A DNA stretch of 64,000 nucleotides from Mesocentrotus franciscanus (taxonomy: Eukaryota > Echinodermata > Echinoidea > Camarodonta > Strongylocentrotidae): positions 23,412,251 through 23,476,250 of the forward strand of contig CP137668.1 in assembly GCA_037976565.1 (NCBI GenBank). The letters are read 5' to 3'. The notes under the pieces are model-generated. The model had not been told where the DNA came from, made no database searches, and saw only the letters and a program-made list of their open reading frames with translations. Positions 11,305 to 19,870 of the stretch are shown here, in pieces. How positions within the stretch are numbered: the stretch's first letter is position 1; each line of letters starts with the position of its first letter. The position numbers and the translations under genes were made by a program.

Positions 11305-14044
11305 GGGCTTTCTTTACAGACGTGTATCAATTGGATATGATTATTTACGTCTGGGGACCGACGTTTAACTTCACTATCCGAAAGACGTTTGCTTTCGTTT
11401 CCAGCATAGTTGTCTGTTAAGGTTAGATTTCCCTGAAACTTACAAATTTGTGATTTAAGGCACAGTGAAATCATTTTCTTACCATAGATAGTCAGTTCTG
11501 TATGATTAAAGTAACTAGCATCAGATTCAAGTTCTAGGTGACACTGGTATCTCCCTTCGTCTGACAGTCCAAGGTTTCTGATATCGATGGAAAAATCATC
11601 ATTCAAATTAAACCGAACATCGAAGTTCCGTGGCTCTCCTTTGAAATAAGAAGCTTTGCTTGTACCACTGCTGTCCGTCCAGTACAACGCTAGAACATCG
11701 GAATAGGTGAATTTACAAGGGAGAGTTACATTCTCACCTAGCCATCCGATGACATGTTGATCAGTATGTATCGTGGCTACACAACCTAAAAATGATGTGA
11801 CATAAGAAATAGGAGGCAGAGTGAGAAGCAAAAGAGATTATAGAGAAGGGAATAATAAGACAATACGTGGGAACGAGGGATACAGCCCTCGAAAACGACA
11901 TTGTCGGCCTCATGGGATGTTTGTGTGTGTTGCAATGTCCAGGGAAAGAGGTGTGTATGAGAGGGCAGAGCGAAAGAGAGAATACTGTCTTGTTCGCTTT
12001 AATAGCTTCATATACGAGCGAGTGTGGGTATGGGTATGCAGTCTTTAGAATATTCAAGAAAGTAGGAAAAAAATGAACTGTGCCTTTAAATTTGACAGAC
12101 ATATTTCTGCATGTTGACTTGACGACCTATACATTCGAGTAAAGGTTTTCCGCTTCCATTTTAACAACCTTTCATTCAATTTCATTTCGAAACTTCCTAA
12201 TCTTGCACATCTCAAAGTCATTTTCGTCTTTGATCCTTCATTTTCAAACTTTGTCCAATCAATTTCGTCATTTTGCATCCAATTTTGTGAAAGTCAAAGC
12301 AATTTTCGTCACTCCCGACTGCCAACATATTCAATTCAATTTCATTTCGAAACTTCCTAATCTTGCACATCTCAAAGTCATTTTCGTCTTTGATCCTTCA
12401 TTTTCAAACTTTGTCCGATCAATTTCGTCATTTTGCATCAATTTCGTCAATTAGCAATCGATTTTCGTCAAAGCGTTATTTAAATTCGTTACGCGTTCGT
12501 TTGTTATAGGGATATCCTCTTACATTTTGTCTCGTATCTTCCTGAAACTTGTGGGTGTGTATGTGTGTGTGTGGGTAGGTGGGCGGGGAGTTAATTGCAT
12601 CTGAGGCTCACTACCATGCCAATTGTAGTGAGCCTCAGATGCAATCAACTCCAGCAGCAACCAGGATGTTCAGCAAGTAAACTAGAGATTAGGAGAATCC
12701 AGGAGAAACTGCATATCAGAGTAGTTATGAAGTATTTTGTATAGATGTTATTAATGGTAGAATAATTAAAAAGAAAGACTTTTATAGAATGATTACTTTA
12801 ACAAGGATATTTGTTAAGTTTGTATTGATAGTAAATTGATTAGATGTTTTTCCTATAAAGCCTACATTCTCATGTAGGTCCATTTTCTCTGAGTTGACCT
12901 GAATTTCCTGCAATAATGATAATAAAGATAATGGTAGTCAAGTTTTAATAAAGTATAGTTCACAAGTTCATACATGAATGTTAGTCAGCATATTTTACTA
13001 GTTATCGAATCTTTAGATATAATTTCAGTACTTGTATTGCAAATTGCATTTGTTATTTGTTACTATTGTTTAGCATTCTGAAATGTGGATACAAGTATTC
13101 TTGTAAATATATACTTTTTTTTTCTTTTTTTGCAGGTTATGTGTATTTCTTGTATGAAGTGAATCCAACATAAAACGAATGGTTAAAATTATTATTTATT
13201 CCTATTTTTGTACGTATTATTTATTTATTAAAATCATTTATAAAAGTGTTTATTCAATAATTTTTGTTAAAGAGGCAGGTTGAAACGACTAGCTAAAGTT
13301 GAGTAAAAGTGTTCTTAGGTGCAAGAAGCAATATCTATAGATTTCATAACTTGCATAATTCAACTACTTTCTGTTTAGTAATAAGGCAGGACGATTTTGT
13401 ATCTTGCTATGTTTGATGTACACCTAATGGTCACATGCAAGTTAATATCTTCTGCTTTATTATTTACCTTTCTTATACATGCATTGTTAAGGAAAAAGTT
13501 GGACAAGTGACAGATCAATGATATAGGCCTTGAATAACTGAGCTGGCACAAACTCTTATGATGACATGTAGAAAATCAACTGCAACCACTTATACGTGTG
13601 AATATGAATATGAAATACATGTATATATTTTTGTTCATATTCAGAATATTTTTATAATGATAATGATGAAATGCAATATATACATTTTAACATGAACGAA
13701 CGAATCTATTCATTTCTAGTTATACAATCACTTTAGATGTGGAGAGTGATAAAGACGATGTGGTGATTGAAACAAAATGCAGAAATTGTTTTTTGTAGTT
13801 GTGATTTTCAGTTTGAACACGTCTGGTTAAAGATTATTTATCAGAAATGTGTTTTTGAAGTGTATGTCAGTGTAAGATAACATTAACACATTTTTAAAAC
13901 GGCACATTATTGCTCACAACATGAGCTTGATCTGAAATTGCTACCAGCAAAGTCAAGTAGAAATCACTTACCCGTTGCAAGTGCACATAGCGTCAACAAT
14001 GTGCTCAAATTATCAAAGTAAGATGCTATACTCATATCTGCCAT
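1165..14044 (-). CDS. Gene A: Ig-Ig-TM-IFI44-type GTPase receptor, 3' end off window
   Basis: Spliced minus-strand gene with seven coding exons in the window: 14044-13972, 11785-11483, 8616-8245, 6122-5985, 5359-5282, 3542-3381 and 1326-1165. In order they encode a signal peptide, a V-set Ig domain (Cys48, Trp60, Cys106), a second Ig domain (Cys163, Trp176, Cys219), a membrane helix (about 261-284) followed by a basic stop-transfer run, a linker with an ITSM-like tyrosine (Tyr310), the P-loop (GEMSAGKS, 357-364), and a segment with a DxxG G3 motif (410-413). Every junction has GT-AG signals and phase 1. The predicted product is a plasma-membrane protein with Ig domains outside and a large GTPase of the IFI44 family inside. 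IFI44 proteins are infection- or interferon-induced in vertebrates. The last three exons, seen in gene B, would lie left of base 1. No stop or frameshift is visible in these exons. Joining them into one transcript is inference. Confidence 0.75.
1708..1785 (+). promoter_or_regulatory. TATA box, short leader, ATG and splice donor on plus strand
   Basis: TATAAAAG at 1708-1715 is followed 48 bp later by ATG (1756), an 8-codon reading (MVRPSSFK) and a strong GTAAGT donor at 1780. This resembles a complete promoter plus first exon. No downstream partner exon is recognised. Confidence 0.3.
2113..2308. mobile_element. TTAA-ended MITE (copy 1)
   Basis: About 196 bp, same family as 42131-42328, including CTACTTGTATCTACTTG near the left end and GGCCAAACTAGTGCAGA near the right. 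The right terminal repeat is kept; the left has diverged. Confidence 0.6.
2516..2990. repeat. CTT/TCC-rich microsatellite block
   Basis: Pyrimidine-rich (CTT)n and (CCT)n tract in gene A, in the intron between the P-loop and G3 exons. Several frames stay open on both strands only because the triplet repeat lacks stops. Confidence 0.95.
3381..3542 (-). CDS. Gene A exon 6: GTPase P-loop (G1)
   Basis: 162-bp phase 1-1 exon. A short helical-looking start (EQRIEELSSLREQLRGY) leads to a beta strand and the Walker A/G1 motif GEMSAGKSSFLNSL, followed by EFAFTG. The layout 'IGLFGxxxAGKSSFLNS' is that of the IFI44/IFI44L G domain. Acceptor TTGCAG, donor GTATCA. Confidence 0.85.
4165..5010 (+). mobile_element. 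Degenerate LINE 3' fragment (gene A intron)
   Basis: Frameshifted remains of a non-LTR retrotransposon C-terminus on the plus strand. Pieces read FYKLIPSRTVPTNTCCLHWE and, further on, CPKCNIKEDINHAFIECKL, a CxxC-HxxxxC zinc-ribbon as in LINE zf-RVT domains. It is shared with gene B (58826-59680), so it inserted before the duplication. Confidence 0.6.
5282..5359 (-). CDS. Gene A exon 5: juxtamembrane linker with ITSM-like motif
   Basis: Small 78-bp exon (26 codons, phase 1-1), too short for ORF callers. Acceptor CCGTAG and donor GTGAGT are both intact. It encodes a cytosolic linker containing TLYLPI, which fits the immunoreceptor tyrosine switch pattern TxYxx(V/I). The same exon with the same motif is kept in gene B at 59941-60018. 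Function of the motif is inferred from pattern only. Confidence 0.65.
5985..6122 (-). CDS. Gene A exon 4: transmembrane segment
   Basis: 138-bp phase 1-1 exon. After a short Gly-rich extracellular linker comes a run of about 24 hydrophobic residues (VAIAIFVILLIICIVLVAVF and onward), then RLRRKRK. This is a type I single-pass anchor with a positive cytosolic flank. The gene B copy is almost identical. Confidence 0.85.
6362..6508 (-). mobile_element. tRNA-derived SINE, minus strand (gene A)
   Basis: On the minus strand the head reads like a tRNA: GACTCAGTGGTAGAGC (A-box-like), then GTCCCGTGTTGGAAACC (decayed B box). It lies in the TM-Ig intron and is shared with gene B. Confidence 0.55.
6818..8231. 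mobile_element. 1.4-kb insertion beside the Ig-exon donor of gene A
   Basis: Absent from gene B, where the flanking sequence is continuous. It is flanked by a 10-bp direct repeat AATTCTAGCA (6808-6817 and 8232-8241). The ends are rich in CGGGGGC motifs and the interior holds tandem repeats of about 290-300 bp. A 10-bp target duplication would fit a Mutator-like element, but no clear inverted termini are seen. Confidence 0.65.
7217..7935. repeat. Tandem repeat, about 290-300 bp x 2.4
   Basis: Units start at 7217, 7516 and 7805 with GATTTTCTTGTGAAAACT. They share a GC-richer core with TCGAGTCTCTTCGAGATC. The third unit is partial. Internal to the 6818-8231 insertion. Confidence 0.85.
8245..8616 (-). 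CDS. Gene A exon 3: second Ig-like domain plus stalk
   Basis: 372-bp symmetric phase 1-1 exon encoding a C-type Ig-like domain: NMNCRVAGFRPNVTLEW holds the first cysteine and tryptophan, and NYTCTV holds the second cysteine. Two further cysteines (136, 149) could form an extra disulfide. It ends in a Pro-rich stalk that has a 15-bp internal duplication (PPMPVPPMP) compared with gene B. The donor GTATGC sits 4 bp from the target duplication of a 1.4-kb insertion. Confidence 0.85.
9159..9491. mobile_element. GC-rich element, partial, GGCCCGGTCACACAG end
   Basis: Starts with GGCCCGGTCACACAGCC like the neighbour at 9492 but lacks the matching right end. The interior is dominated by CGCGG/ACGCGGT repeats. 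Confidence 0.5.
9492..9816. mobile_element. Long fold-back element flanked by TTAA
   Basis: 325 bp, almost fully palindromic: the left arm GGCCCGGTCACACAGCC... and the right arm ...GGCTGTGTGACCGGGCC pair for more than 90 bp. Flanked by TTAA on both sides (9488-9491, 9817-9820), as in piggyBac-type insertions. Confidence 0.8.
10292..10580 (+). mobile_element. tRNA-derived SINE with (ATT)n tail (gene A)
   Basis: tRNA-like head with A box (TGGTCGAGTGGATACG) and an excellent B box (GGTTCGAGTCCC), a conserved-looking body (TTTGGCAAGGCATTGATC, AAATGGGTACCTGGCAGG), then GCGCTATATAAG and (ATT)n. Pol III promoter boxes look intact. It lies in the Ig-V intron and is shared with gene B. Confidence 0.85.
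11271..11302. repeat. (TG)n microsatellite
   Basis: Dinucleotide run in the Ig-V intron of gene A; the gene B counterpart is at 63871-63902. Confidence 0.95.
11483..11785 (-). CDS. Gene A exon 2: V-set immunoglobulin domain
   Basis: 303-bp symmetric (phase 1-1) exon. Visible V-set hallmarks are the first cysteine in GENVTLPCKF, the core tryptophan in LALYWT, and the DEGRYQC motif with the second cysteine. Two N-glycosylation sequons (NVT, NHT) are present. The acceptor is TTTTTAG and the donor GTAAG. The domain should be the membrane-distal recognition module. A frameshifted copy lies at 34563-34851. Confidence 0.85.
12171..12470. repeat. 160-bp tandem repeat in V-to-signal intron
   Basis: About 1.8 units with a period of 160 bp (TTCATTTCGAAACTTCC at 12181 and 12341), rich in CAATTTCGTCA motifs. 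The same pair occurs at 35241-35535 in the middle locus. Confidence 0.85.
12590..12649. other. Conserved intronic hairpin, 25-bp arms
   Basis: Arms 12590-12614 and 12625-12649 pair with one G-T type change, with a 10-base loop. The hairpin is kept in the middle locus at about 35656-35715. It could be a miRNA-like hairpin or a short fold-back remnant. Confidence 0.6.
13972..14044 (-). CDS. Gene A exon 1a: signal peptide
   Basis: 73-bp first coding exon starting with ATG (MADMSIASY...) and running through a hydrophobic stretch (LSTLLTLCALATG) typical of a secretory signal peptide. It ends in phase 1 at a GTAAGT donor. The start is supported by four near-identical copies in the window, all with this ATG and this donor, and by phase match to the V exon about 2.2 kb downstream. 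Confidence 0.75.
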
Positions 14045-14110
14045 TTTGACTTTCAGCTTACATTCAGCTCAAAGCAATAGATTTTAAATGGAGAAAGAGA
14101 AGTTGAGGGT

Positions 14111-14209
14111 GTGACATATAACCGTTGCTGTCTGAGATCTACGCACAGTCATTATCCGCTATACCATAATACGTTCATGACGAAGGTCAAAGGTAATGCG
14201 GAATTCCCC
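14111..14209 (-). promoter_or_regulatory. Candidate promoter of exon 1a: kappaB-like and DR1-like sites, TATA-like
   Basis: Reading toward the gene: kappaB-like GGGGAATTCC (14209-14200), DR1-like repeat (plus-strand AGGTCAAAGGTAA, 14184-14196), and TATA-like TTATATG (14121-14115), then the ATG at 14044. Order and spacing recur at the other first exons. Activity is inferred. Confidence 0.45.
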
Positions 14210-14401
14210 ACTCAATTGACGGGGCACATTAGTTATAGAGAAACAGAACACACGAGACATTCAGTAATTGTGCAATATCTTATATCTATGTAAGAATAAT
14301 CAGTTGAGTAGAAAAGGGGCACAGTACGGGGGACACGTGCACCCCATCACGTCATTTCCGCTATACTGTAATACGTTCATGACGGAAGGTCAAAGGGAAC
14401 G

Positions 14402-14412
14402 GGGGATTCCCC
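14402..14412 (-). promoter_or_regulatory. Second upstream kappaB-like site
   Basis: A partial repeat of the promoter block (about 14340-14460) carries GGGGATTCCCC, again beside an AGGTCAAAGGGAA repeat. It may be an upstream duplicate of the exon 1a promoter. Confidence 0.35.
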
Positions 14413-14739
14413 GCTCCATAATTGACAGAGCACATTCATGATAGAGAGAAATAAAACCATGGCAACGAAACATTTAATTATTATGTAAGTATGTATGTAC
14501 GTATAAACATGGATATGTTCAAATGTATGTAGGAATAATCAGTGGAGTAGCAAGGGACACTATCCCCTATTCCATTATGAATTATGAAGCCAAAGCTGAA
14601 TAACTCACGAGACATTAGACATACAAAGTTAATGTTAAAAGTATTATTCAAACATCGGGGATAATCCTTGGAGTAACTAAAGGGGAGCAAGGAGCACAAA
14701 GGACACTCTTGCTCCCCCACCCGAACTTATTCAAACGCT

Positions 14740-14925
14740 GATGAGAGAGAGGAATAGAGAAATAAAGACAGACCGAGAGACAGACGGACATACAAACGGA
14801 GAGAGATATAGAGAGAGAAGGGGAGAGGGGAAAGAGAAACAGAGTGGGAGTGGAAGAGAGTGGGGAGAGAGAGAAAGATAGGGAGATGAAGAGAGAGTGA
14901 GAGAGAGAGAGGGGGGGGGGGCTTT
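14740..14925. repeat. GA-rich low-complexity tract
   Basis: (GA)n/(GAGA) purine-rich stretch inside cassette unit 1; counterpart at 38560-38760. Confidence 0.9.
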
Positions 14926-16089
14926 AATGAGTGGTAATACGAATTATTTATTATTTGAGTGTGTCCCAAAGAACAATCATAGTGTAGTGTAGCTCTATAT
15001 TAATCTTTTGAAGTAATATCAAACTTTCACTTCCCTGTTACATGCAAGATGGATCAGAAGAAAGGTGGGATTTCCCATTCCTCTATCAATGTCTATAGTT
15101 TCACTTTTTAGATTCCGTTTCTCTTTTTTAGCTTTATTGAATGATAAATCAAAAATACAGTTAAGATCTAAATTATTCATACCCCATGTATTCTTTTCCT
15201 TCATAACTCAAGAATGAAAGGTGGACTAGTTGAATTAGGACCTTTGCTGAGTAGTTGTAGGTGTATCTGTAAGCTCTACTATGTCAAATTCTCGAGAAAC
15301 ATTAGACGGGACAAATCTTTTTTTGTTGTAATACTTAGAAATTTACAAAAATAGAGTAGAATTACAATCGGCTAAATGTACTTCAAACATCCGCAAGGCG
15401 AGGATGGGGAGGGGGGTGGGTCAATGCATTAATTTGACATTTCTGTGTTGCTTTGTTCATGTTTGTTAGGTTATTTTACTATACTTGCATAGGTTTTACT
15501 CAAATAGGGGTTCTGCCTCGAAAGACCAATGGTCTATGCAGTTCTCCTACACAATTTCATTTCACCTTCACCTTTCTTTTTATAAAGGTATTCGGGCACT
15601 TTGCTGCCTGAAAGCATCATGTTTCTAAACTTTGCGAGCGAGAAAGAAAGACACTTTATTATCTTTTAAATGCTAGTTCCTCATGAAGCTACATTCTCTA
15701 GCAGGTTCTAATTTTTGGTTTTCACAAAATTGACATTATTCCAAAATAATAACATTAAAAAATATATAGATTTTAGATTCCGTTTCTCTTTTCGCTATAT
15801 TGAATGATAAATCTTTTTTTCTTTCTTCATAACTCAAGAATGAAAGGTGGACTAGTTGAATTAGGGGCTTTGTTGAAAACTTGTAGATGTAAGCTCTCCT
15901 ATGTCACATCCTCGAGAAACATAAATTGGGACAAATCAATTTTGTACACACTTAACAAATTACAAAACTTGGTAAGGGTGGAATTATTTAGTTGTTAACT
16001 CTATCATCAAACCGAATGTATCGAAAATAATAATGCTAGTTATATTCGTTTGTCTCGCAATGTGGTCAATAAGGAATCTAAAAGATCTC

Positions 16090-16122
16090 GACGTTTCGTG
16101 CGCCGCTGCAACACTTCGTCAG
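16090..16122 (-). ncRNA. Hammerhead-ribozyme-like core, left terminal repeat
   Basis: Minus strand CTGACGA, then a GTG...CAC stem, then GAAACGTC. The conserved CUGANGA and GAAA boxes match the hammerhead core, and Penelope-like terminal repeats are known to carry such ribozymes. Full fold not verified. Confidence 0.4.
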
Positions 16123-16686
16123 GTGATAAAAACTACTGTAAGCAAGGGTGTTTTATACTCTACGGGAGGACCGGCGCGACGGTCAATCATTCGATCGATA
16201 ATTGGAACAAAAACGCACAAGGCCTATTGGCCGACGCACACGGTACTCGACCAATCAGCAGGCCGCTGGTTCGGCTAATTATGCACAAGGCCTAATGGTC
16301 GACGCACACGGTGCTCGACCAATTATACTATCAAAGTAATCAAATATATTCCGAAAAAACTCATTCAATTTACGACCTGCCAGTCAGATAGAATTGTCAA
16401 TGGTTTCCATCCCTTTCCTATACCTTGTATTGTTGACAGATTTGTGCTATCAGGGATGAAAACGGAGCTGAAATCAAACCTTCGACGTTTGATGAAAAAC
16501 CTGATTGCAAATAATCAGATCAATGTTTTTCAAGGCCTAAAGATTTTGATCAAATTTCTTGTCAATACTTTTCTATGAATTTGTTTCGACTTAGGTGGTT
16601 TTGATTCAACTTTCACTGATAACTGTTTTTTTTCTCCCTGTTTTACGTTGTACCTCAGAGCATTGATTACTATGACACCCTAAAAA

Positions 16687-17440
16687 TCACTGTTTTAAAT
16701 CGAAGTTCCCTGCCGTCGGTATCATAAATACCATTACACCATAAATACCGTTGTCTCTGTTGAAATTATTGGGATTGAGACGGATATTAATAGCTTCTTT
16801 TACCCTCCGTGTGTACCAATGCCGTTCCTGGGAAAGGCACTGAACCCCGTCCCAGTCTGGTTGATGCTGGTTATCCCAAGCATGTTCGGCTACGGCTGAG
16901 TTGTCAGTTCGGCGGAGCCTGACGCCCCTCTTATGCTCAAAACCACTCGAATTGGGAATCGTATATTCAGTCAAACCGGTGAGCGGAGAAAGAATCTCTG
17001 CTAGGTACTTAGAGAGGTTATAGGCAAAGGAGCCTATGCATGACACTATAGGTCGTAATAGTACTGTGGGTTTGTGTATCTTGGGTAACCCGTATATTCT
17101 AGGAGCTTGCTTCTGTGTGGGTTTCAGCCTACGATAGGTCGGTTCATCCACCGCATGGTCTTTCTTTAGGTTCAGCAAGGTGCTGGAAAGCTTGCGAGCC
17201 AAGCGATCTGTGGGATCCTTCTTTAATACACGATATACGGACCAGACTCCAATAAGTCGGTCAATTTCTCATGGTACATTGTGGTGTCTAAAATGATTGT
17301 GGCACGACCTTTGTCGGCTGGAAGAATAGTAATACCATCATCAGCCTTCAAACTTTTGAGAGCGGTGTGCATTTCTTTCGAAATCCAATTCCTCCACATC
17401 CAATTCCTCCACATAGACGAGACGGCATTGTGTACAACAT
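16687..17440 (-). pseudogene. Penelope-like RT fused by deletion to endonuclease
   Basis: The minus strand holds the RT N-terminal half in two pieces split by a frame change (about 17414-17223 and 17202-16687). The text jumps from RT (EYTIPNSSGFEHKR) straight into the endonuclease region (RRTDNSAVAEHAWD). The YxDD catalytic region is missing. Confidence 0.8.
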
Positions 17441-17641
17441 CCCTTGCAAATTAAGGATGTGATAGATCCTATATCGGTGAAACTGCACGTCCGATAAAAG
17501 AAAGAATCACTGAGCATAAGAGGGACGTCAGGCTCCGCCGAACTGACAACTCAGCCGTAGCCGAACATGCTTGGGATAACCAGCATCAACCAGACTGGGA
17601 CGGGGTTCAGTGCCTTTCCCAGGAACGGCATTGGTACACAC

Positions 17642-18744
17642 CAGGGGCGGCGATCCCGGGGGGACGGGGGGACACGTCCCCTCTCAATTTTTTTAGGGGG
17701 GATCTTCCCCCCTGAAAATTTGAAAAAGTGCAAAAAAAAATGTATTTCTAATACTGACTAAGGACTACAACACACTTTTAGGCTCTGGAGGGCCCAAGAG
17801 TACAGCGTTTAGACAAATAAAAATGCAAAATCTTCTCGCTCGGTCGCTACGCTCCCTCGCATAATATCCTTCAAAATGTACATGTAAATATTGTAGAAAA
17901 GTGAAGTGTGAAAAAAGTACATTGCTTGTTTTTATGTTATAGTTTTGATAAGGAATGTAATTTTGTAATACAACTAAACTTCAAAAACCTGTGAGGGGTA
18001 ATCACTTCCGTCACCTTCACCCCTCTCGTTCACTATGCTCTCTCCAGTGGCGTACTGATGGGAGGGGGGGGGGTCAGTTGCCCCCCAAGTAAAATTCAAA
18101 CGTAGTCTATTTCTAATTCGATACCAGTGCAGGTTTACAAATGTTGCTGAAATGGCATGATTTTTCCCTGAGCTTCCGGGGGCTCTGCCCCCTGAACCCC
18201 ACCAAGGGCCATAAGGCGGGCCCCTGATTGCTCATCAGACCGTAATTAAATGCCTAAAACTCCTGATTTTCCGGGGGCTCCGCCCCGTGGACCCCACCAG
18301 GGCCCTAAGGCGGACCCCTGGATGCTCATTTGACCGTAATTAAATGCCTAAAACCCTGAGCTTCCGGGGGCTCTGCCCCCTGGACCCCACCAGGGCCCTA
18401 AGGCGGCCCCTGGATGCTCATCTGACCTTAATTAAATGTCTAAAACCCCTGAGCCTCATGGGGCTCCGCCCCTGACCCTCGCTGGGGTTTTGCCCCTGGA
18501 CCTCACGCCTATTTACGCTCCACTTACTTCGCTCGCTTTGCTCTACCTGATCGTAAATACTTTAGCCCCCCCCCCCCACTTTGAAAAACGTTCCGCGGGG
18601 CCTGCATGTAACATGGAAGAGTGGTAGTGATGCAGATTTTTTTCTGCCCTCCCCCTCCCCCAAACGTTTTTGCTCATTACGCCACTGCTCCCTCGTCCCT
18701 CGCATTTCGTCCCCCCCGGTCATGAAAAGAAATCGCCGCCCCTG
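17642..18744. mobile_element. hAT-type non-autonomous element 1
   Basis: Ends CAGGGGCGGCGAT and complement, with an exact 8-bp target duplication GTACACAC (17634-17641, 18745-18752). The interior is a repeat of CCGGGGGCTCCGCCCCCTGG-like units with no transposase. Confidence 0.85.
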
Positions 18745-18796
18745 GTACACACGGAGGGTAAAAGAAGCTATCAATATCCGTCTCAATCCTAATAAT

Positions 18797-19128
18797 AGGG
18801 ACTTTTAGATTTGCACGTCGACGTAGTGGACTGCAACGTGTGCCATTCTTTCAAGGCACTGACCCGTGCCCGGCAGTGCTTTAAAAGGACGTCACATTAC
18901 CTTAAAAGGATGTCACCGTGGCAGTCCACGTTCTCGTCGTGTAAAATCTAAAAGTCCCTATTAGGGACTTTTAGATTTGCACGTCGACGTAGTGGACTGC
19001 AACGTGTGCAATTCTTTCAAGGCACTGGCCCGTGCCCGGCAGTGCCATAAAAGGACGTCACATTACCTTAAAAGGATGTCACCGTGGCAGTCCACGTTCT
19101 CGTCGTGTAAAATCTAAAAGTCCCTAAT
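18797..19128. mobile_element. Two tandem fold-back MITEs (TAGGGACTTTTAG family)
   Basis: Two shortened, near-identical copies end to end, each with the TAGGGACTTTTAGATTTGC terminus and its complement. Same family as 62083-62399. Confidence 0.8.
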
Positions 19129-19519
19129 TTCAACAGAGACAACGGGATCGATATCCCCGGATTTTGGATGCGTACGATACGCCGCCATGACACTCCCCGT
19201 CAAGCCGGCCAGCACCGGTCGATTCCAATCAGCAGACGGGCTGAGCCAGCGGCCCGTTGATTGGTTGAGCTCGCTATTGCTTCCGCCCAGCAGGCGAGCC
19301 GAACAAGCGGCCTGCTGATTGGTCGAGCACCGTGTGCGTCGACCATTAGGCCTTGTGCATAATTAGCCGAACCAGCGGCCTGCTGATTGGTCGAGTACCG
19401 TGTGCGTCGGCCAATAGGCCTTGTGCGTTTTTGTTCCAATTATCGATCGAATTATTGACCGTCGCGCCGGTCCTCCCGTAGAGTATAAAACACCCTTGCT
19501 TACATTAGTTTTTTTTCAC

Positions 19520-19553
19520 CTGACGAAGTGTTGCAGCGGTGCACGAAACGTCG
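19520..19553 (+). ncRNA. Hammerhead-ribozyme-like core, right terminal repeat
   Basis: Plus-strand counterpart of the 16.1 kb motif: CTGACGA, stem with GCAGCGGTGCAC, GAAACGTC. Confidence 0.4.
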
Positions 19554-19870
19554 AGATCTTTTAGATTCCTTATTGACCACATTTCGAGACAAACGAATAT
19601 CACTAGCGATATTATTATCGATACTACATCCGCAATGAGTAATATATTTAGCATTATTAAACCGAATGTACTTCAAACATCCGCAAGACGAGGATTGTGT
19701 GTGTGTGTGGGGGGTCGATACACTAACTTGAAGAAAACCGTGGTAAGGGCATTGTATGATGAAAATGAATGTGTTGAATATGATAGGAACATAATTTTGG
19801 CGATGATTAGGAAGTTTTATACAAATTTATACGCGGAAAGTTAAGTGTTTTTAATGAGGACACGACAAAT

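Larger units (their letters stand above)
13880..15650. repeat. First-exon cassette, unit 1
   Basis: Repeat unit carrying signal exon 1a, its promoter, a GA-rich tract and an upstream block with TTTTAGATTCCGTTTCTC. Related units hold the other three signal exons. Confidence 0.65.
17456..19200 (+). pseudogene. Penelope-like GIY-YIG endonuclease, interrupted
   Basis: The plus-strand frame starts at YIGETARP and runs to ERHWYT, is cut by the hAT element (17642-18744), resumes RRVKEAINIRLNPNN, is cut again by two fold-back MITEs (18797-19128), and resumes FNRDNGID. Ignoring the inserts, it is a continuous endonuclease reading. Confidence 0.75.
16021..19658. mobile_element. Penelope-like retroelement, head-to-head halves, 12-bp target duplication
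   Basis: Flanked by AAACCGAATGTA on both sides (16009-16020, 19659-19670). The left half (about 16021-17440) reads on the minus strand, the right half (about 17441-19658) on the plus strand, and the outer 290 bp are inverted copies of each other. Penelope-type RT motifs (LPADKG, PRIYGLPKIHKP, RPIVSCIGS) and a GIY-YIG endonuclease (YIGETARPIKERITEHKR) are present. The catalytic RT core is deleted, so it is dead. A hAT element and two MITE copies are nested in the right half. Confidence 0.85.

Noticed and set aside
11821..12048. Small plus-strand frames over the gene A V-exon acceptor
   Set aside because: Antisense shadows of the V region and intron; counterparts in the middle locus are not maintained.
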